In this document: positions 5,997-8,173 of the stretch, piece after piece
Numbering within the stretch: the stretch's first letter is position 1
How the letters are laid out: each line of letters begins with the position of its first letter
Origin: Trueperaceae bacterium
GTDB lineage: Bacteria > Deinococcota > Deinococci > Deinococcales > Trueperaceae
Assembly: GCA_024636105.1 (NCBI GenBank)
Contig: JAGXHO010000218.1
Span: forward strand, 1-8,173
Reading direction: 5' to 3'
DNA length: 8,173 nt
Made by a program: the position numbers and the translations under genes
The notes under the pieces: model-generated
The model's database searches: none
What the model saw: the letters and a program-made list of their open reading frames with translations, nothing else
What the model was told of the DNA's origin: nothing

Positions 5997-6099
5997 GGCG
6001 CGCGACGGCGGCCGCGAACGAGTGCAGGTCGTCCACGCCCTGGTAGGTCGATCCGTGCACGATCAGAATGTAGCGCTCACCAAGCGCGACCGCGCGCTA
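5986..6099 (-). pseudogene. Orphan C-terminal coding remnant
   Basis: On the minus strand, between a TAG (6099-6097) and a TGA (5988-5986), 36 codons read like the end of a real protein: RAVALGERYILIVHGSTYQG followed by VDDLHSFAAAVARLIP. Codon third positions are mostly G or C, and the pattern of a buried beta strand followed by an amphipathic helix looks natural. It has no start codon or ribosome-binding site, its upstream side abuts the large hairpin, and its stop overlaps the last 11 bases of the convergent hydrolase gene. It is probably the surviving 3' end of a gene lost by deletion. The parent family is not recognised. It could also be a chance open stretch. Confidence 0.45.
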
Positions 6100-6104
6100 G
6101 CCCA

Positions 6105-6143
6105 CGGCCGTGGCCCGGACGCCTTGCGTCCGGGCCACGGCCG
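6105..6143. terminator. Perfect 18-bp GC-rich hairpin between convergent genes
   Basis: The 18-nt arms at 6105-6122 and 6126-6143 are perfectly complementary around a CTT loop; the right arm is GCGTCCGGGCCACGGCCG. It lies 20 nt beyond the lipoprotein stop (minus strand) and 109 nt past the hydrolase stop (plus strand). That is the position of a terminator, possibly serving both converging transcripts. Neither side has a T-run, so it is not a canonical intrinsic terminator. A dispersed palindromic repeat is an alternative. Confidence 0.7.
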
Positions 6144-6162
6144 ATCGCGTCGGAACCCTCGG

Positions 6163-7545
6163 TCAGGGGACGAACGGCTGGTAGTTGCAGGACTGGAAGC
6201 AGTAGGCGTTCACCGACAGGGTGTACTCCGTGAAGTAGATGGTGCCGACGTGCGGGATGATGTGCAGCACGTAGTCGCCCGAGCCGCCTTCGTTCGGCAC
6301 CGAGATGGTGCGGGTGGTGTTGCACAGCGTGTTCAGGCCGATCTTGGCACCGGCGTCGTCGCGCAGCTCGACGCGGATGGGGCTGGGGGTTTCGGTGTTG
6401 CTGCACTCGAGCTCCAGCACGATCGAGGACGTCGGCGACTGGCCGTGGACGAGTTCGAAGGCGAGCCAGTCGCCCGGGTCGGCCGGGTTGCCGAGCGAGT
6501 CGCGAAGCTGGATGCCCTTGGTGTCGATCGGGGTCGCCGCGTTGAAGAGCAGCCCTTCGACCCACACGGGACCCGGCGAGGTGTTGCGGAAGCGCGCGAA
6601 CAGCCCCGGCGCCGACGCAGCGTCGCCATCGTTGGCGGTGAACACCTGGTACGCGACCGCGACGTCGGTGGTGGCGGCGCCGATCACGAGGGCCGGCGAA
6701 CCGGTCACGACGCCCTGATAGGTCAGGCCGTCGGCCGTGACGTTCGCCGCCGTAACGACGTAGTTGCCGACCGTCAGGTCGGTGAGGGTGGTGCTCGCGG
6801 TCAGGCTCTGGTCGAACCCGCCAGGGCCGGCGACGGTCACGGCCGCGTCCGCACCCACGGGGAGGCCGCTGATCGCGACGTCGAGGCTGCCGACCGACGT
6901 CGGGTCGAGGAAGGCGTAGGTCACGAGCGCCGCCGCGGCGCCGCCCGCCGGCACCGTCGCCGGGCTGCCGGCGACCGAAGCGCCGTACGCGTCGCCGGCG
7001 TCGTCGACCTCGGTGGCCAACACCTGGTAGCTGCCCGGCTCGAGGTCGGTGAGCGTCGTCGTCTCGGTCAGCGTCTGGTCGAACCCGTCGGTGCCGGTCA
7101 CGCGGACGTCGCCGTCGACGCCGCCGGGGAGCCCGTCGATCGTCACGGTGAGCGACCCGGGTGCGGTCGACATGGCGGCGTACGCGACCGCCGCGGTCGC
7201 CAGCCCGCCGGCCGGGACGTCCGCTGGGGAGCCGGAGACGGTGGCCACGAACGTCACGCCCTCGAAGGCCACCGACGAAGCAGCCACGACGTACGTGCCA
7301 GGCGTCAGACCGGCGTAGGTCTCGGAGGCGGTGATGGCGTCAGCGAAGCCGCTCGGCCCGCTGACGGTGACGGTGGCCGCGGCGCCGGTGGGCAGGCCGC
7401 TGACGAGGACGGCCAGCGCCCCAGGATCCTCGTCGTCGTCCGGTGGGGTGGGGGCGCCGGCGCACGCGGCGAGGACCAGGGCGAGCGCCAGCAGTGGCGC
7501 GAGGAGGGTGGTGGCGAAGCGGCGGCGGACGGCGGGGTGGGTCAT
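6163..7545 (-). CDS. Lipoprotein with three tandem ~88-aa beta-rich repeats
   Basis: This is a 460-aa secreted protein. Residues 1-28 form a lipoprotein signal: basic RRR at 7-9, a hydrophobic core, and the lipobox LAAC with Cys28 as the lipidated residue. A short acidic/Pro linker (PTPPDDDED) leads to three tandem repeats at about 41-128, 129-217 and 218-306, each running SLxVxIxGLPxG, then GFDQxLTxxTTLTDL, then VxGSPAxVP. These look like Ig-like or PEGA-type beta sandwiches. The C-terminal domain (307-460) has Cys residues in LECS, TLCNTT and YCFQSC that could form disulfides, and a GDYVLHIIPHVG region that recalls pre-peptidase C-terminal (PPC-like) beta domains. No catalytic motif is seen. 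The ATG at 7545 has GAAGGAG (7558-7552) six nt upstream. The protein is presumably surface- or periplasm-facing with a binding or structural role; no named family is recognised. Confidence 0.87.
   Translation of the reverse strand: MTHPAVRRRFATTLLAPLLALALVLAACAGAPTPPDDDEDPGALAVLVSGLPTGAAATVTVSGPSGFADAITASETYAGLTPGTYVVAASSVAFEGVTFVATVSGSPADVPAGGLATAAVAYAAMSTAPGSLTVTIDGLPGGVDGDVRVTGTDGFDQTLTETTTLTDLEPGSYQVLATEVDDAGDAYGASVAGSPATVPAGGAAAALVTYAFLDPTSVGSLDVAISGLPVGADAAVTVAGPGGFDQSLTASTTLTDLTVGNYVVTAANVTADGLTYQGVVTGSPALVIGAATTDVAVAYQVFTANDGDAASAPGLFARFRNTSPGPVWVEGLLFNAATPIDTKGIQLRDSLGNPADPGDWLAFELVHGQSPTSSIVLELECSNTETPSPIRVELRDDAGAKIGLNTLCNTTRTISVPNEGGSGDYVLHIIPHVGTIYFTEYTLSVNAYCFQSCNYQPFVP
6628..6894 (-). 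repeat. Protein repeat 3 of the lipoprotein
   Basis: This encodes residues 218-306, beginning VGSLDVAISGLPVGADAAVT and containing GFDQSLTASTTLTDL. It is closest to repeat 2 in the GFDQ/TTLTDL core. The boundary with the C-terminal domain is approximate. Confidence 0.75.
6895..7161 (-). repeat. Protein repeat 2 of the lipoprotein
   Basis: This encodes residues 129-217, beginning PGSLTVTIDGLPGG and containing GFDQTLTETTTLTDLEPGSY and AGSPATVPAGG. It aligns over its full length with repeats 1 and 3. Confidence 0.78.
7162..7425 (-). repeat. Protein repeat 1 of the lipoprotein
   Basis: This encodes residues 41-128, beginning PGALAVLVSGLPTGAAATVT and containing SGSPADVPAGG. It is the most divergent copy: the TTLTDL core is replaced by ETYAGL. 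Confidence 0.75.
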
Positions 7546-7551
7546 GGCGTG

Positions 7552-7558
7552 CTCCTTC
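7552..7558 (-). promoter_or_regulatory. Ribosome-binding site of the lipoprotein gene
   Basis: GAAGGAG on the minus strand lies six nt before the ATG at 7545. It fixes this start over the in-frame extension that runs back to 7800. Only 62 bp separate the upstream stop from this start and no promoter is evident, so the two minus-strand genes are probably co-transcribed. Confidence 0.8.
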
Positions 7559-7607
7559 GTGGCGAGGGGGCGATGGGTCGACGAGCGCGGGTGGACTCCG
7601 GTGGGCA

Positions 7608-8173
7608 TCAGTCGTACTCGAAGGTGCCGGTGGAGGTGTCGAAGCTCGAGCAGCCGGCGGCGGCCCAGCAGCTCTGGGTGTTGAAGGTGTCGGACCAGGT
7701 CTGGCCGTCGACGTAGGCGCCGGCGCACTCGTCGAAGCTGCCGCACCCGCTGGAGCCGCCGCTCGGGGAGGCGGCTCCAGCGGCCCCGTCGCCGACCCAC
7801 GCCTGCACGGCCTCCTCGCCGAACGCGAGCGCGAGGACGCCGAGGGCGAACTCGCGCTGCGCGCCCTGCGACGCGGTCGCCCAGTTCGCCTGCACTTGCG
7901 TCCAGACGAAGCGAGCGTCGGCGAGGACGCGTTGCTCCTCCGGGTCGCCGAGCGGGAAGGTGCGGGCGAGCTCCTCGAGGGCCACGCGCCGCTCCGCCTC
8001 CGGGAAGACGTAGGGCGCCCCGATCTGCGCGAGCACGAACTCCAGCGCCTCGAGGAAGGCGTGGGCGGCGTCCTCCGTCAGCTCTCCGTAGGCGCCGACG
8101 GCGAGGACGGGTGACGTGCCGGCCGCGGGCGCCGCGGGCGTGCCGGCCGCTGCCGGACCGGCGCGCGCTGGAC
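7608..8173 (-). CDS. Unrecognised protein with Cys-containing C-terminal tail (5'-partial)
   Basis: The frame stays open to the window edge, so the N-terminus is missing; at least 188 residues are encoded here. The first visible part is an Ala/Pro/Gly-rich linker (PARAGPAAAGTPAAPAAGTS). A helical domain follows, from AVGAYGELTEDAAHAFLEAL through FVWTQVQANWATASQGAQRE to FGEEAVQAWVG. After a Gly/Ser linker, the last 47 residues contain four Cys and two C-x-S-F-D units (CGSFDECAG and CSSFDTSTG), ending FEYD. The Cys pairs and the lipoprotein neighbour suggest an exported, disulfide-bonded protein, but a signal peptide would lie outside the window. A GTG at 8036 is an internal codon rather than the start, because coding character continues upstream of it. 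I do not recognise the family. Confidence 0.75.
   Translation of the reverse strand, partial: PARAGPAAAGTPAAPAAGTSPVLAVGAYGELTEDAAHAFLEALEFVLAQIGAPYVFPEAERRVALEELARTFPLGDPEEQRVLADARFVWTQVQANWATASQGAQREFALGVLALAFGEEAVQAWVGDGAAGAASPSGGSSGCGSFDECAGAYVDGQTWSDTFNTQSCWAAAGCSSFDTSTGTFEYD

Noticed and set aside
6022..7716. 564-aa open frame on the plus strand opposite the lipoprotein gene
   Set aside because: Composition is Arg/Gly/Val/Asp-biased with no recognisable fold. The minus-strand frame has a signal peptide, repeats and a ribosome-binding site.
7608..8036. GTG at 8036 as the start of the Cys-tail protein
   Set aside because: The frame continues upstream to the window edge with coding-like sequence, and no ribosome-binding site precedes the GTG.
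1..8173. CRISPR array, tRNA/rRNA genes, insertion sequences or prophage genes
   Set aside because: No regularly spaced repeats, conserved RNA motifs, transposase or integrase sequences were seen on either strand.

Overview
The window is GC-rich bacterial DNA (about 70% G+C by eye, with strong G/C bias at third codon positions). Genes are densely packed and there are clear sigma70-type promoters (TTGACA, 17 nt, TANNNT). No marker gene fixes the taxon. The promoter style, GTG/TTG starts and possible leaderless starts would suit Deinococcota (for example the Truepera group), but this is only a guess and other high-GC phyla are possible. No rRNA, tRNA, CRISPR array, transposase, integrase or phage gene was seen.

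Layout. (1) 39-950, minus strand: a complete transglutaminase-like cysteine hydrolase. It diverges from (2) a short-chain dehydrogenase/reductase of the C-factor type at 1007-1720, plus strand. (3) 1789-2645, plus strand: a two-gene operon with a textbook promoter. It encodes a 94-aa XRE/Cro-like regulator and, through an ATGA overlap, a four-helix membrane protein with an LDExQ/RDRAYRxAY loop motif. (4) 2646-2958: no intact gene, but a terminator-like hairpin and a coding-like gene remnant broken by an in-frame TAG. (5) 2959-5996, plus strand: a second strong promoter, a C-rich leader of about 115 nt, then two translationally coupled genes. The first is a 632-aa von Willebrand A (VWA) protein with a C-terminal macro domain. 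The second, overlapping by GTGA, is an ADP-ribosylglycohydrolase. (6) 5986-6143: an orphan C-terminal coding remnant on the minus strand and a perfect 18-bp hairpin between the convergent transcription units. (7) 6163-8173, minus strand: a lipoprotein with three tandem repeats of about 88 aa and a Cys-containing C-terminal domain. It is preceded by the 3' part of an unrecognised gene with a Cys-containing tail, which runs off the window.

The most interesting locus is the VWA-macro / ADP-ribosylglycohydrolase pair. It joins a metal-dependent protein-interaction module to a predicted ADP-ribose reader or eraser, and couples that to a dedicated ADP-ribose hydrolase. The pair looks like an ADP-ribose processing or signalling unit. 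No ADP-ribosyltransferase or toxin is visible here, so a role in reversal, immunity or signalling is inference. The adjacent regulator/membrane pair has its own promoter. Whether it controls the ADP-ribose genes is unknown.
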